64,000 nucleotides of DNA from JAATGI01 sp036510675 (lineage in GTDB: Bacteria; Pseudomonadota; Alphaproteobacteria; ATCC43930; CGMCC-115725), in assembly GCA_036510675.1 (NCBI GenBank), contig DATCDN010000044.1:43093-107092 (forward strand). The letters run 5' to 3'. Shown piece after piece: positions 14,734 to 24,901 of the stretch. Positions within the stretch are counted from its first letter, which is position 1, and each line of letters starts with the position of its first letter. The notes under the pieces are model-generated. The model did no database searches. It was not told where the DNA came from and saw only the letters and a program-made list of their open reading frames with translations. The translations under genes and the position numbers were made by a program.

Positions 14734-16278
14734 TTACCCTTCAGGCTCGACGGTCTTGGCCGCCGCCGCATGCCCATGGAACGAGCGCAGCGGCAATTCC
14801 GGCAGAAAAAACAGCATCGCCAGCGCGGCGGCCGTCACGAACACATCGGCAAGGAAGGTCATGGCGAGGGCATGACGATAGATCGCCACGGCAGCATCAT
14901 GTGCACTTCCGGATAGCGCGGCGAGCTGTTGCAGGCCACCTTTCAGGGCCGCACTGACATCCTGGTTCGGTCCCAGCGCCAATTGCGAGCGCAATTGCGC
15001 CGACATGATCGCGCCGGACCCTGCCACGCCGATGACCCCACCCAGCGAGCGGAAGAACGCCGAAGCCGCCGTGCCGACCCCCATATCCTCGCGTCCGAGC
15101 GCATTCTGCACCGCGATCGTCATGTTAGGGGTCACCAGCCCCAGGCCGAGGCCCAGCGCGATGAGCGCCGGCTCGATCGCCATGATGCCGCCCCCCAGCC
15201 ACGCCCCGGCGGTCAGCCCGGCAAAGGCCAGCACGGCGACGCTGACCCCGACGATCTGGAATGGCTTATACCGGCCGGTTCGCGCCACCATGCGGCCGCC
15301 AACCGACGAGGAAACGACGATCCCCAGCATGAACGGCCCGCTGAGCAGACCCGAATTGGCCGGCGCGACGCCCAGCACCAATTGGAAGAAGACGGGAAAA
15401 AACGTGCCCGCCCCCATCATCGCCATGAAGGTCAGGCTCAGCACCGCGCAGGCGACGATGAATACCTTGTTGGTGAAGAGATGCAGCGGCAGAATCGGCT
15501 CCGGCGCCAACCGCTCTCGTACCACGAACATGACGCCGGAGACCAAGGTCGCCACGGCAAAGCCGATGATCTCGGGCGAATCCCAACGATAGGAATTGCC
15601 GCCCAGGCTCAAGGCCAGCAAGAGCAATGTCGTCGAACTGGTCAGCAGCAGCGCGCCCCAATAATCGATGCGGCGCCCACGGCGCACCTGCGGCCGGTGC
15701 AGCGCGATGGTGATCATGCCCATGGCCAGCGCGCCGAACGGAATGTTGACGTAAAAGATCCAGTGCCAGGACAAATAATCGGTGATGACGCCGCCGATCA
15801 CCGGTCCGGCAACCGAGCAGATGGCGAACAGCGAGGCGAACAGGCCCTGATACCGTCCGCGCTCGCGCATCGAAACGAGGTCGCCGATGGTGATCTGGGC
15901 CAGCGGCAGGAAGCCACCCGCCCCTAAACCCTGCACCGCGCGAAACAGGATGAGTTGCGTCATGCTGTGCGCCAGCCCGCTCAAGACGGAGCCGAGCAGG
16001 AAGATGCCGACCGCGACATAGATCATCGGCTTCCGGCCGTACTGGTCGCTGAGCTTGCCATAGAGCGGCATGGTCGCCGTCGAGGTCAGGACATAGGCCG
16101 TGACGACCCAGGACAAGCGCGTGATGCCGCCGAGGTCGCCGACAATGCGCGGCAGCGCGGTCGCGACGATGCTCTGGTCGAGCGCGCCGAGCCCGATGAC
16201 CATTAACAAGCCGGCATAGACCATGCGTATTTCCGCGTGGCTGGCCGGCGTTTCAACCGCGGGATCGTTGGAACTCAT
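14734..16278 (-). CDS. MFS transporter, DHA2 (14-helix) drug-export type
   Basis: The 514-residue membrane protein starts at ATG 16278. It shows the DHA2 features: QSIVATALPRIVGDLGG at the first helix, VVTAYVLTSTATMPLYGKLSDQYGRKP (motif A), and FLPLAQITIGDLVSMRERGRYQG, with about 14 hydrophobic segments. Its ATG overlaps the hpnG stop as ATGA, so it is translated as the last gene of the hopanoid operon. Family members usually export drugs or lipophilic compounds. A link to hopanoid or precursor movement is inference from position only. A longer frame to 16422 would overlap hpnG heavily. Confidence 0.9.
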   Translation of the reverse strand: MSSNDPAVETPASHAEIRMVYAGLLMVIGLGALDQSIVATALPRIVGDLGGITRLSWVVTAYVLTSTATMPLYGKLSDQYGRKPMIYVAVGIFLLGSVLSGLAHSMTQLILFRAVQGLGAGGFLPLAQITIGDLVSMRERGRYQGLFASLFAICSVAGPVIGGVITDYLSWHWIFYVNIPFGALAMGMITIALHRPQVRRGRRIDYWGALLLTSSTTLLLLALSLGGNSYRWDSPEIIGFAVATLVSGVMFVVRERLAPEPILPLHLFTNKVFIVACAVLSLTFMAMMGAGTFFPVFFQLVLGVAPANSGLLSGPFMLGIVVSSSVGGRMVARTGRYKPFQIVGVSVAVLAFAGLTAGAWLGGGIMAIEPALIALGLGLGLVTPNMTIAVQNALGREDMGVGTAASAFFRSLGGVIGVAGSGAIMSAQLRSQLALGPNQDVSAALKGGLQQLAALSGSAHDAAVAIYRHALAMTFLADVFVTAAALAMLFFLPELPLRSFHGHAAAAKTVEPEG

Positions 16279-16919
16279 GATTCTGTTATAGGGTGATTCG
16301 TGGCCGAAATCCTCTGCGCCGCGCGCCTCAGCGCCCATAAGGCCAGATTTGTATCGGCGGCAAGCCGGATCAGCGCCGGTATTTGCTCCGGCTCCGCCGC
16401 GACGGAGCGTAGCACCGGCCACAGCGCCACCCGCCCTCGCCCGTCGAGGCCGATCCGCGCCGCCGGCGGCAGGCCGCGCCCCGCCGGATCGGCGACCGCC
16501 CTAATAACATGAAACGGAATACCGGCGCGTGCCGCCGCCCGCGCGACCGCGCCGCTTTCAAGATCGACCGCCGCCGCGCCTGTGGTTTCGAAAAGCGATC
16601 GCTTGGCCGCTGGGTCGATAACCATCGCCGCCACGGCGAGAATGCTTCCGGCGCCGAGGAGCCGCGCCATATCGCAAGCGAAAATCGTTCCGTCGTCGTC
16701 GCGCACCGTGGCCGGCACCAGCACCATCCCCGGCGTCAGCGTAGGATCGAGGCCGCCGGCAATGCCGAAACTGATGAGGCGGGTGGCCCCTTCGGCGATC
16801 GCGCGCTCGACGGCGGTGAGCCGCTGCGCCGCATTGCCGCCGATGACGATGGCGGCGAGGCCAGCCTGTCGCGCGATCCGTGCCTCGGCACGCATGCCGG
16901 TGACGGCGACGGTTGCCAT
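16275..16919 (-). CDS. hpnG: Hopanoid-associated phosphorylase (HpnG-type nucleosidase)
   Basis: HpnG converts adenosylhopane to ribosylhopane by removing adenine (known from other bacteria). The 214-residue product has a nucleoside phosphorylase/nucleosidase-like N terminus (VAVTGMRAEARIAR), FGIAGGLDPTLTPGMVLVP, and the C-terminal AVDLESGAVARAAARAGIPFHVIRAVADPA, the typical purine-nucleosidase ligand region. The ATG at 16919 overlaps the shc stop as TGATG. Its own stop overlaps the MFS start. The adenosylhopane synthase HpnH (radical SAM) that would make its substrate is not in the window. Confidence 0.88.
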   Translation of the reverse strand: MATVAVTGMRAEARIARQAGLAAIVIGGNAAQRLTAVERAIAEGATRLISFGIAGGLDPTLTPGMVLVPATVRDDDGTIFACDMARLLGAGSILAVAAMVIDPAAKRSLFETTGAAAVDLESGAVARAAARAGIPFHVIRAVADPAGRGLPPAARIGLDGRGRVALWPVLRSVAAEPEQIPALIRLAADTNLALWALRRAAQRISATNHPITES

Positions 16920-18847
16920 CACATGCCATAGGGGAAAGTGGGATCGCCCGTGCGCTTCAAATTGCGATAACGGGCCAAGGCCCACAGCGGAAAATAGGCG
17001 CGATAGCCGTGATAGCGCAGATAGAATACGCGGGGAAAGCCGACCGCCGTGTACCATTCTTCGTCCCACAGCCCGTGCGACTTCTGGGTCGCCATCAGAT
17101 AATCGCAACCGCGCGCCACCGCCGGATGATCGACCTCGCCCGCGGCCATCAGCGCGAGCAGCGCCCAGGCGGTTTGCGAGGCGGTGCTTTCCTTGCCCTC
17201 GCCGCGCGGGCCGGCGGGCCAATAGGACCCGCCAGCCTCACCCCAGCCGCCATCGGCACGCTGTTTCGACAAAAGCCACGCGACGGCGCGACGGATCGCG
17301 GGCGCATCGGTCGCGGTGCCGGCGCGCCGCAACGCGATCAGCGCCGACCAGGTGCCGTAGATATAATTCGTGCCCCAGCGCCCAAACCAGGAGCCGTCGG
17401 CCTCCTGCTCGCGCAGCAGATGGTCCCGGGCACGCTCCAGGCTTTTGCCTGGCGCCCCGATCTGCGCGAGAAAACCGACGCAGCGCGCCGAGACGTCCGC
17501 CGTCGGCGGATCGAGCAAGGCGCCATGATCGGCGAAGGGGATGTAGTTGAGATAGGTATAGGCATTGTCGGCGTCGAAGGCGCCCCAGCCGCCATTCCGG
17601 CTCTGCATCCCCTCGATCCATTCGGCGCCGCGCGCGACGGCGTCGCGATAGCCGGCGCGATCGTGGCGGTCGAGCGCCATCGCGACGACCGCCGTGTCGT
17701 CGACATCGGGATAGTGGGGATTGGCGTATTGGAATGCCCAGCCGCCGGGCCGGACATCCGGTCGCGACACCGCCCAATCGCCCAACACTGTCAACTCCTG
17801 GCGCGCCACCAGCCAATCCAAGCCGCGCCGTACCGCCGCCGTCGCGGCATCGCCGCCGGCTTCCATCAGGGCATGCGCGGCAAGGCCGGTGTCCCACACC
17901 GGCGAGACGCAAGGCTGGCAATAGGCGCGATCCGGGTTCAGCACCAAGAGCTTGCGGATCGCCGCCTTCGCCGTGACGAGGCGCGGGTCGGTCGGGGCAT
18001 AGCCGAGACACTCGAACATCATCACGGCGTTGGCCATGGCCGGAAAAATCGCGCCGAGCCCGTCCTCGCCATTGAGCCGCTCGATAACGAACGCGACAGC
18101 GCGCTCGATGGCACGCTCGCGGCTGTTCGGCGGCATGGCCGGCTCATAGCGGCGCAGCACGACATCGATACCGTTGAAGAGATTGGCCCAGACCGATCCC
18201 GACGCGCGCGGCGGATTGGCCTGGGTGCCGGGCGCGAATAATTCCCGGATATGGATGCCGCGCGGGTTCTTGGCACGCGGCTTTTTCGCCATCAGCACCA
18301 ATAACGGCACGATGACGGTGCGCGACCAGTACGAGATTTTCTGGAGATGAAACGGAAACCAGCGCGGCAGCAGCATGATTTCCACCGGCATCACCGGCAC
18401 CGCATCCCAATCCAATTCGCCGAACAGGGCCAGCATGATGCGGGTGAAGACATTGGTATTGGCGGCGCCGCCATGCTCCAAAATCGCCGCGCGAGCGCGC
18501 AGCATGTGGGGCGCCTCGACAGAATCGCCGGCCGCCTTCAGCGCGTAATAGGCTTTGACGCTGGCCGACATATCGAAGGCGCCGCCATGAAACAGCGGCC
18601 AGCCGCCATGCGCGCCCTGAATGGCGCGCAGATAGCGCGCCAGCGCCGCCTGCTCCGCCTCGACGATCTCGTCGAGATAGTGCTGCAGCAGAATATATTC
18701 GGCCGGAATGGTGGCGTCGGCCTCCAGCTCGAAGACCCAGTGCCCGTCCGGCTGCTGGCGCGCCAGCAGCGCGTCGGCCGCCCGCGTGACCGTATGCTCG
18801 AGGTCGGGCATGGGCGACAGTTTCGGCGGAGAACCCGCGCCGCTCAA
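16919..18847 (-). CDS. shc: Squalene-hopene cyclase
   Basis: Cyclises squalene to hopene/hopanol at the membrane. The 642-residue protein carries the catalytic DXDD motif as DVDDTAVVAMAL in the C-terminal half and several QW repeats (for example ADGSWFGRWGTNYIYGTW and SQTAWALLALMAAGEV near the C terminus). The N-terminal barrel has QQPDGHWVFELEADATIPAEY. Starting at ATG 18847 produces a 4-bp overlap with hpnE. A later methionine 12 residues in is also possible. The central enzyme of the operon. Confidence 0.97.
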   Translation of the reverse strand: MSGAGSPPKLSPMPDLEHTVTRAADALLARQQPDGHWVFELEADATIPAEYILLQHYLDEIVEAEQAALARYLRAIQGAHGGWPLFHGGAFDMSASVKAYYALKAAGDSVEAPHMLRARAAILEHGGAANTNVFTRIMLALFGELDWDAVPVMPVEIMLLPRWFPFHLQKISYWSRTVIVPLLVLMAKKPRAKNPRGIHIRELFAPGTQANPPRASGSVWANLFNGIDVVLRRYEPAMPPNSRERAIERAVAFVIERLNGEDGLGAIFPAMANAVMMFECLGYAPTDPRLVTAKAAIRKLLVLNPDRAYCQPCVSPVWDTGLAAHALMEAGGDAATAAVRRGLDWLVARQELTVLGDWAVSRPDVRPGGWAFQYANPHYPDVDDTAVVAMALDRHDRAGYRDAVARGAEWIEGMQSRNGGWGAFDADNAYTYLNYIPFADHGALLDPPTADVSARCVGFLAQIGAPGKSLERARDHLLREQEADGSWFGRWGTNYIYGTWSALIALRRAGTATDAPAIRRAVAWLLSKQRADGGWGEAGGSYWPAGPRGEGKESTASQTAWALLALMAAGEVDHPAVARGCDYLMATQKSHGLWDEEWYTAVGFPRVFYLRYHGYRAYFPLWALARYRNLKRTGDPTFPYGM

Positions 18848-20106
18848 GGGTTTTCACCAGCGAGAATATGGGAAGCGGCGGTGAAGCCGGAGCGGATCGC
18901 GCCCTCGACGGTGGCGGGCAGGCCGGTATCCGTCCAGTCGCCGGCCAGCGCCAGATTGGGCCAGCGCGTGCGCGCCGGCGGGCGGCGGGATTGCTGTGCC
19001 GGTGTCGCCGCGAAGGTCGCGCGGCGCTCCTTCACGACCTGCCATGGCGGTATCGGCGCCTCCCCCAGACCATAGGCCATGCGGACATCACGCCATAATG
19101 ATGACGATATCATTTCGGCGTCGTGATCCATCAAACGGTCGGCCGCGCTGACCGTCACCGACAGCACGTTGCCTTTGCGGAATACCCATTCGGCGGTGCC
19201 GCCGATCAGCCCGATGAAGCGCGGCCCGCCGACCATGGTCGGCACCAAAAAATGCGCATTGAGAATGGCGCGAAACTCATCGGGCGCCGCGATGCCCGGC
19301 AGCAGGCGGGGCGCGACGGCGGCCGGCACCGCCAGCACCACCGCGTCGGCGGCCCCGAGATGTTCTTCGCCATCGTCGAACCGCAAGGTCGCGATCCGCC
19401 CATAATTCTCATCGATGCTGCGCAACCGGCGCCCGAAGCGGAGCGCGACCCCGCGCTGGCCCAGCACCACCAGGGCGGGGTCGATCAGGCTCTCCGACAG
19501 GCCGTCGCGCGGGACCAGCGGCCGGCACGCCGCGCCCCCGGCGCCGAACGTCTCGCGCAGCACCCGCGCCAGCAGCAAGGCCGAGCCGTGCTCCGGCTCG
19601 GTATTGAGCGCGGCGGTCGCCAGTGGCTGCCACAGGCGGCGATAGATGGCGGTGTCGGCCGACACCACATCGGCGACGCGGTCCGCCGGCCGCGCCCGCA
19701 TCAGCCGCACGCCGCCGAGATAGGCGCCGAGCTTCACGCCCGGCACCCGGCGGGACCGCTGAAACAGCCACCACGGCATCCGCCCGCGATTGGGCCGAAA
19801 CGCCCAGCGCTCGCCGGTCGCGACATCGAGAAAGTCGTAGCGCGCTTCGGCGGGCCCGGTCAGCGTGCCGCGCGCGCCGATCGCATCGAGATAGGCCATG
19901 GCGGCTCGATTGCCGGCGACCAGCAGATGGTTGCCATTGTCGATGCGACAGCCGAGATTGGTGTCGAAATAGGAGCGGCACCGTCCGCCCGCCTGCGGCG
20001 CCGCCTCGTGCAGCACCACGGCCACCCCCGCCTCGCTCAAGCGTAGCGCGGCGGCGAGGCCGGCGAGGCCGGCGCCGATGACGTGAACCCGGGCCGGCCT
20101 GGTCAC
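18844..20106 (-). CDS. hpnE: Hydroxysqualene dehydroxylase HpnE
   Basis: FAD-dependent amine-oxidase-like enzyme that reduces hydroxysqualene to squalene. The dinucleotide-binding motif sits right at the N terminus (VHVIGAGLAGLAAALRLSEAG), followed by APQAGGRCRSYFDTN. The C-terminal FAD segment is NLALAGDWTDTGLPATVEGAIRSG. The GTG at 20106 is the likely start: it overlaps the hpnD stop as GTGA and gives 420 residues, the expected size. The frame opens further upstream but only as antiparallel sequence inside hpnD. Confidence 0.94.
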   Translation of the reverse strand: MTRPARVHVIGAGLAGLAAALRLSEAGVAVVLHEAAPQAGGRCRSYFDTNLGCRIDNGNHLLVAGNRAAMAYLDAIGARGTLTGPAEARYDFLDVATGERWAFRPNRGRMPWWLFQRSRRVPGVKLGAYLGGVRLMRARPADRVADVVSADTAIYRRLWQPLATAALNTEPEHGSALLLARVLRETFGAGGAACRPLVPRDGLSESLIDPALVVLGQRGVALRFGRRLRSIDENYGRIATLRFDDGEEHLGAADAVVLAVPAAVAPRLLPGIAAPDEFRAILNAHFLVPTMVGGPRFIGLIGGTAEWVFRKGNVLSVTVSAADRLMDHDAEMISSSLWRDVRMAYGLGEAPIPPWQVVKERRATFAATPAQQSRRPPARTRWPNLALAGDWTDTGLPATVEGAIRSGFTAASHILAGENP

Positions 20107-20963
20107 ATCAGGCCGTAGCGCAAGGCGAGCCACAATTTCGTCGAGCCGGGCACGCTGACCGGCGCCGCGAGGTCGCGCCAGCCCTGGTCGCGCAACCGCG
20201 TCAACAGCGCGCTGTAGACGGCGCGCATCACCGCGGCGGGCCGCATCGGGCGGCGCGGGCACGCGCGCATTGCCCGCTCCGCCTCGGCGAAGTGCGTTTC
20301 CGCGGTATCGGCGAGGTCGCGGCAAACCAGCGTCAGCGCCGGATCGCCCAGCACCCGCATCGGCTCGGTCGTGTGAATGCCGTTCTTGACGAGATATTCC
20401 TTGGGCAAGTACAGCCGGCCACGCTCGCCGTCTTCCACCAGATCGCGCAGGATATTGGTGAGTTGCAGGGCGCGTCCCAGATGCGCCGCGACGCGATCCC
20501 CGCCGGCGCTATCGACGCCGAAGATGCGCACCGACAGGCGCCCGACCGCGCTGGCGACGCGATCGCAATAAAGGTCGAGCTGGGCGAGGCTCGGCGCGCG
20601 AATATCCGCCACTGCGTCCATCTGCATGCCATCGATGATGGCGACAAAATCGGTCTCGTTCAGGTGATAGCGAACCACGATCTCCGTCAGCAATTGCCCC
20701 AACGGGGTCTTCGGCGCGCCGGCGAAGATCGCCTTGATCTCGGTGCGCCATACCGCCAGCCCGGCCTGCTTGAGGGCCGGCGACGCGTTGCTGTCCGCGA
20801 TATCATCGACCTCGCGGCAAAAGGCGTAAACCGCGAACATCGCATCGCGCCGCGCCGGCGGCAGCAGCCGCATCGCCCAATAGAATGACGAGCCGGCGGC
20901 CGCCACCTTGTCGCGGATTTGCGCTTTCAGCGCGTCCGGCGCCGGCGCCGCTTCCGCGCTCAA
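20103..20963 (-). CDS. hpnD: Presqualene diphosphate synthase HpnD
   Basis: Trans-isoprenyl-diphosphate synthase of the squalene/phytoene synthase family. It joins two farnesyl diphosphates to presqualene diphosphate. The aspartate-rich motifs are CREVDDIAD and RDLVEDGERGRLYLPKE, with YCDRVASAVGRLSVRIFG between. There is no ATG in the right place. A TTG at 20963 overlaps the hpnC stop as TTGA and gives 286 residues, matching family length, so I take it as the start. Confidence 0.93.
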   Translation of the reverse strand: MSAEAAPAPDALKAQIRDKVAAAGSSFYWAMRLLPPARRDAMFAVYAFCREVDDIADSNASPALKQAGLAVWRTEIKAIFAGAPKTPLGQLLTEIVVRYHLNETDFVAIIDGMQMDAVADIRAPSLAQLDLYCDRVASAVGRLSVRIFGVDSAGGDRVAAHLGRALQLTNILRDLVEDGERGRLYLPKEYLVKNGIHTTEPMRVLGDPALTLVCRDLADTAETHFAEAERAMRACPRRPMRPAAVMRAVYSALLTRLRDQGWRDLAAPVSVPGSTKLWLALRYGLM

Positions 20964-21826
20964 ATCCAGCTTCCTTGCCAGGTGCCGAGCAACAGTGCCG
21001 CCAGGAAATCCGCCTTGCCTAATTTCACCCGCCCCGCCAGCGGATCGCCCCGGCGCAAATGTCCGGCGAGGCGCGACGCCAACGCGACAATGGCCGCGAC
21101 CTCGCAGCGCAAGCCCCAATTCCCGATCCCGGCCGGAAACGCGGCGGCCGCCACCAGCAGCCGGTCGGTGCCATCGAGCAGCCGGCCGGTGACCGCCCGC
21201 AGCCCCGCGCTCATGCGCGGCTGCGTGAGATCGGCCACGGTGGCGCCGCAGGCCGTCAGCATCTCCGCCGGCAGATAGACGCGGCCCAGATCGCGATAAT
21301 CGGCGCCGCAATCCTGGAGATGATTGAGAATCTGCAAGGCCGAGCATAGGGCATCATTGGCGGGCCAATTGCCGCGCGCCTCGCCGTGCAGATCGAGCAT
21401 CTGACGGCCCACCGGCGCGGCGGAGTAGCGGCAATAGTCCATCAGATCGTCCCAATCGCGATAACGCGTCTTGGTGGCGTCGAGACGGAAGGCATGGAGA
21501 ATATCGTGACAATGCTGGGGCGTGACGCCGGTCTGTTGCAGGCTGGCCCGCATCGCGGCGGCGGCGGGCGAATCGCTACCCGGCGCGCCGTCGATGATCG
21601 CGGCCATGCGATCGAGCCGGCGAACCTTATCATCGGGTGAGAGATCGGGATTGTCGGCGATATCGTCGGCCTGTCGCGCGAAGCGGTAAAAGGCGTGGAT
21701 GTGCGGCCGCAATCCGCGCCGGATGAGAAACGATCCGACCGGAAAATTCTCGTCGCTTGCGCTCTTGCCCGAAGGCGTTTCAACCCCGTTCAGCGTGCGT
21801 TCCGCCACTCGACCCGCCCCTTCCAT
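20960..21826 (-). CDS. hpnC: Hydroxysqualene synthase HpnC
   Basis: Second squalene-synthase-family member. In the three-step HpnCDE route it converts presqualene diphosphate to hydroxysqualene. The 288-residue product has the HpnC-type ENFPVGSFLIRRGLRPHIHAF start, first aspartate motif RQADDIADNPD, and LQDCGADYRDLGRVYLPAE. The ATG at 21826 is the first reasonable start; the longer frame to 21967 would run into hpnA. The gap to hpnA is 67 bp, the largest inside this operon. Confidence 0.93.
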   Translation of the reverse strand: MEGAGRVAERTLNGVETPSGKSASDENFPVGSFLIRRGLRPHIHAFYRFARQADDIADNPDLSPDDKVRRLDRMAAIIDGAPGSDSPAAAAMRASLQQTGVTPQHCHDILHAFRLDATKTRYRDWDDLMDYCRYSAAPVGRQMLDLHGEARGNWPANDALCSALQILNHLQDCGADYRDLGRVYLPAEMLTACGATVADLTQPRMSAGLRAVTGRLLDGTDRLLVAAAAFPAGIGNWGLRCEVAAIVALASRLAGHLRRGDPLAGRVKLGKADFLAALLLGTWQGSWI

Positions 21827-21893
21827 GAACCGCCGCGCCCCCGAAAATGCCGCCACGCCGACCCTTGCGTCGCACCAAATAAGACCAAGGCGG

Positions 21894-22898
21894 TCACGGC
21901 ACCATTCCCGAACGCCGAAACCACGCGACCGCGTCCCGCAGCGCGTCATCCACCGGACGCGGCGCATAGTTCAGTTCGGCCACCGCGCGCTCGGAGGTAA
22001 AAAACATCTTTTTGCGTGCCAGGCGCAACCCGTCCGTGGTGACGAACGGCTGCCTGCCGGTGACCCGCGCCACCGCCTCGGCGACGACCGCCATCGGCAT
22101 CAGGGCTGGTATCGGCAGGCTGATGGTGGGTGGGCGGCGCCCAACCAATCGCGCAATCCGCCCCAGAATGTCACGCAGGCTCATATTCTCGCCGCCGAGG
22201 ATATAGCGCCGCCCCACCGTGCCGCGTTCTTCGGCCAGGACATGCCCGGCGGCGACATCATCGACATGCGCGAGGTTAAGCCCGGTATCGACGAAGGCCG
22301 GCATGCGGCCGGAGGCGGCTTCGACGATCATGCGGCCGGTCGGCGTCGGCTTGATATCGCCGGGCCCGATCGGCGTCGAGGGGTTGACGATGATTGCCGG
22401 CAGGCCGTGCGTCGCCGCCAGATCGCTGACAATCGCCTCGGCCATGAATTTCGACCGCTTATAGGGACCGATCATGTCCGATAGCGCGCTCGGGGTCGTC
22501 TCGTCCGCCGGCGTGCCGTTGGGATAGAGGCCCAGCACGGCGACGCTGCTGGTATAGACAATCCGCTCGACCCCTTCCGCCAGGGCCGCCTGCATCAGCG
22601 CGCGCGTGCCCTCGACATTGGCGCGGTACATCGCCGCCGGCTGCGGCACCCACAGGCGATAATCCGCGGCGACATGATAGAGCGCGCCGCATCCCGACAG
22701 CGCCGCCGCCAGCGAAGCCGGATCTTCGAGCGCGCCCTCGCGCCGCTCGACGGCAAGATTCTGCAGATTGAATTTATCGCTTCGCGGCCGCACCAGCACG
22801 CGCACCGCGCGGCCCTGCGCCAGCAGCGCCCGCGTCACGGCCGAGCCGACGAAGCCCGACGCTCCGGTCACCAGGACCGGCTTCGACCGATCGACCAT
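21894..22898 (-). CDS. hpnA: Hopanoid-associated sugar epimerase HpnA (NAD-dependent epimerase/dehydratase)
   Basis: Extended short-chain dehydrogenase of 334 residues. Rossmann motif VLVTGASGFVGSAVTRALL is at the N terminus and the catalytic Y-x3-K is in IGPYKRSKFMAE, with TSSVAVLG carrying the serine. This member is regularly found in hopanoid clusters and annotated HpnA. Its exact substrate is unsettled. Its ATG follows the dxr stop with no gap, so the two genes are cotranscribed. Confidence 0.9.
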   Translation of the reverse strand: MVDRSKPVLVTGASGFVGSAVTRALLAQGRAVRVLVRPRSDKFNLQNLAVERREGALEDPASLAAALSGCGALYHVAADYRLWVPQPAAMYRANVEGTRALMQAALAEGVERIVYTSSVAVLGLYPNGTPADETTPSALSDMIGPYKRSKFMAEAIVSDLAATHGLPAIIVNPSTPIGPGDIKPTPTGRMIVEAASGRMPAFVDTGLNLAHVDDVAAGHVLAEERGTVGRRYILGGENMSLRDILGRIARLVGRRPPTISLPIPALMPMAVVAEAVARVTGRQPFVTTDGLRLARKKMFFTSERAVAELNYAPRPVDDALRDAVAWFRRSGMVP

Positions 22899-24074
22899 TC
22901 AGCCGGCGACGGCGCGCCGCGCACCGTTGCCGACGAGCCGCCGGGCCATGTCGCGGGCGGCGCGGTCGGTGTCATAGACATCGTCGAGCGCGTTGATGGC
23001 CGGCCGATCGAGCACATTGAGGCTCTCCTCGACGATGGCGGCGATATCGAGAAAGCCGATGGCACCGGCGAGAAACGCCGCCACCGCGATTTCGTTGGCG
23101 GCATTGAGGATGATCGGTGCCGCCCCGCCCGCGGCCAGCGCCTCGCGCGCGATGCGCAGCGCCGGAAAGCGCGCGGGATCGGGCGCCTCGAACGTCAGCC
23201 GGCCCAACGCGGCAAGATCGAGGCGCGGACTGGGCGCGGGAATGCGTCGCGGCCAGCCCAGCGTGTTGGCGATCGGCGTGCGCATGTCCGGCGAGCCGAG
23301 CTGTGCCAGCACCGAGCCGTCGCGGTAATAGACGAGGCCGTGAATCACCGACTGCGGATGCACCACGACATCGACCCGATCGCCGCCCAGCGCGAAGAGA
23401 TGAGTCGCCTCGATGACCTCGAGCCCCTTATTCATCATGGTCGCGGAATCGACCGAGATTTTTGCCCCCATGCGCCAATTGGGATGCGCCACCGCCTCGG
23501 CGGGGGTGACGGCGGCCATCGCCGCCAGCGGACGCTCGCGGAACGGGCCCCCGCTCGCGGTCAGGACGATCCGCTCGATGGCGTGCGCCTGATCGGCGTC
23601 GAATACCTGAAAAATCGCGTTGTGCTCGCTATCGACCGGCAGCAGCGTCGCGCCATGCGTCCGCGCCGCTTCCGTCACCAGCGCGCCGGCGCAGACCAGC
23701 ACTTCCTTGTTCGCCAGCGCGACCAGCGCGCCCCGCTGCACCGCGGCCAAGGTCGGCGCCAGGCCGGCGGCGCCGACAATCGCCGCCATCACCCAGTCGG
23801 CGGGGCGTTGCGCCGCCTCGACCACGGCGGCGGGACCCGCCGCCGCCTCGATGCCGGAGCCGGCGAGCGCCGCCTTCAGCGCCGCAAACCGGGTTGGATC
23901 GGCGATCACGGCGAGACGCGCCCCGACCGCCCGCGCCTGCTCCGCCAGCAGCTCGGCATTCTTCAGCGCGACCAGCGCCTCGATCGCATAAGCCTCCGGG
24001 TCGGCCGCGACCAGTTCGACGGTATTGCGGCCCACGGAACCCGTGGAGCCGAGAATGGTGACGCGTCGGATCAT
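22899..24074 (-). CDS. dxr: 1-deoxy-D-xylulose 5-phosphate reductoisomerase
   Basis: Second enzyme of the MEP isoprenoid pathway, which makes MEP from DXP with NADPH. The 391-residue product has the NADPH motif VTILGSTGSVGRNTVEL, the metal-binding region LLPVDSEHNAIFQ, the flexible-loop ASGGPFRERPL, HPNWRMGAKISVDSATMMNKGLEVIEA, and the C-terminal NAANEIAVAAFL. It is the first gene of the hopanoid operon. A candidate -10 element TATGAT sits about 80 bases upstream within the 101-bp gap to livF, but with a poor -35. Confidence 0.97.
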   Translation of the reverse strand: MIRRVTILGSTGSVGRNTVELVAADPEAYAIEALVALKNAELLAEQARAVGARLAVIADPTRFAALKAALAGSGIEAAAGPAAVVEAAQRPADWVMAAIVGAAGLAPTLAAVQRGALVALANKEVLVCAGALVTEAARTHGATLLPVDSEHNAIFQVFDADQAHAIERIVLTASGGPFRERPLAAMAAVTPAEAVAHPNWRMGAKISVDSATMMNKGLEVIEATHLFALGGDRVDVVVHPQSVIHGLVYYRDGSVLAQLGSPDMRTPIANTLGWPRRIPAPSPRLDLAALGRLTFEAPDPARFPALRIAREALAAGGAAPIILNAANEIAVAAFLAGAIGFLDIAAIVEESLNVLDRPAINALDDVYDTDRAARDMARRLVGNGARRAVAG

Positions 24075-24175
24075 GTCCGCTCAACCATCGGCGGTGGTCC
24101 GCGTTCCAAACGGTGGGGTGCGTGACAGGCGTGCTGGTTCATCGGCACGATCATAGTCGAGGTCGGCCGATTCGG

Positions 24176-24897
<722 letters not shown>

Positions 24898-24901
<4 letters not shown>

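Noticed and set aside
16913..18241. A 442-codon plus-strand frame antisense to squalene-hopene cyclase
   Set aside because: Codon-bias shadow of shc; composition is Arg/Gly/His-rich without motifs.
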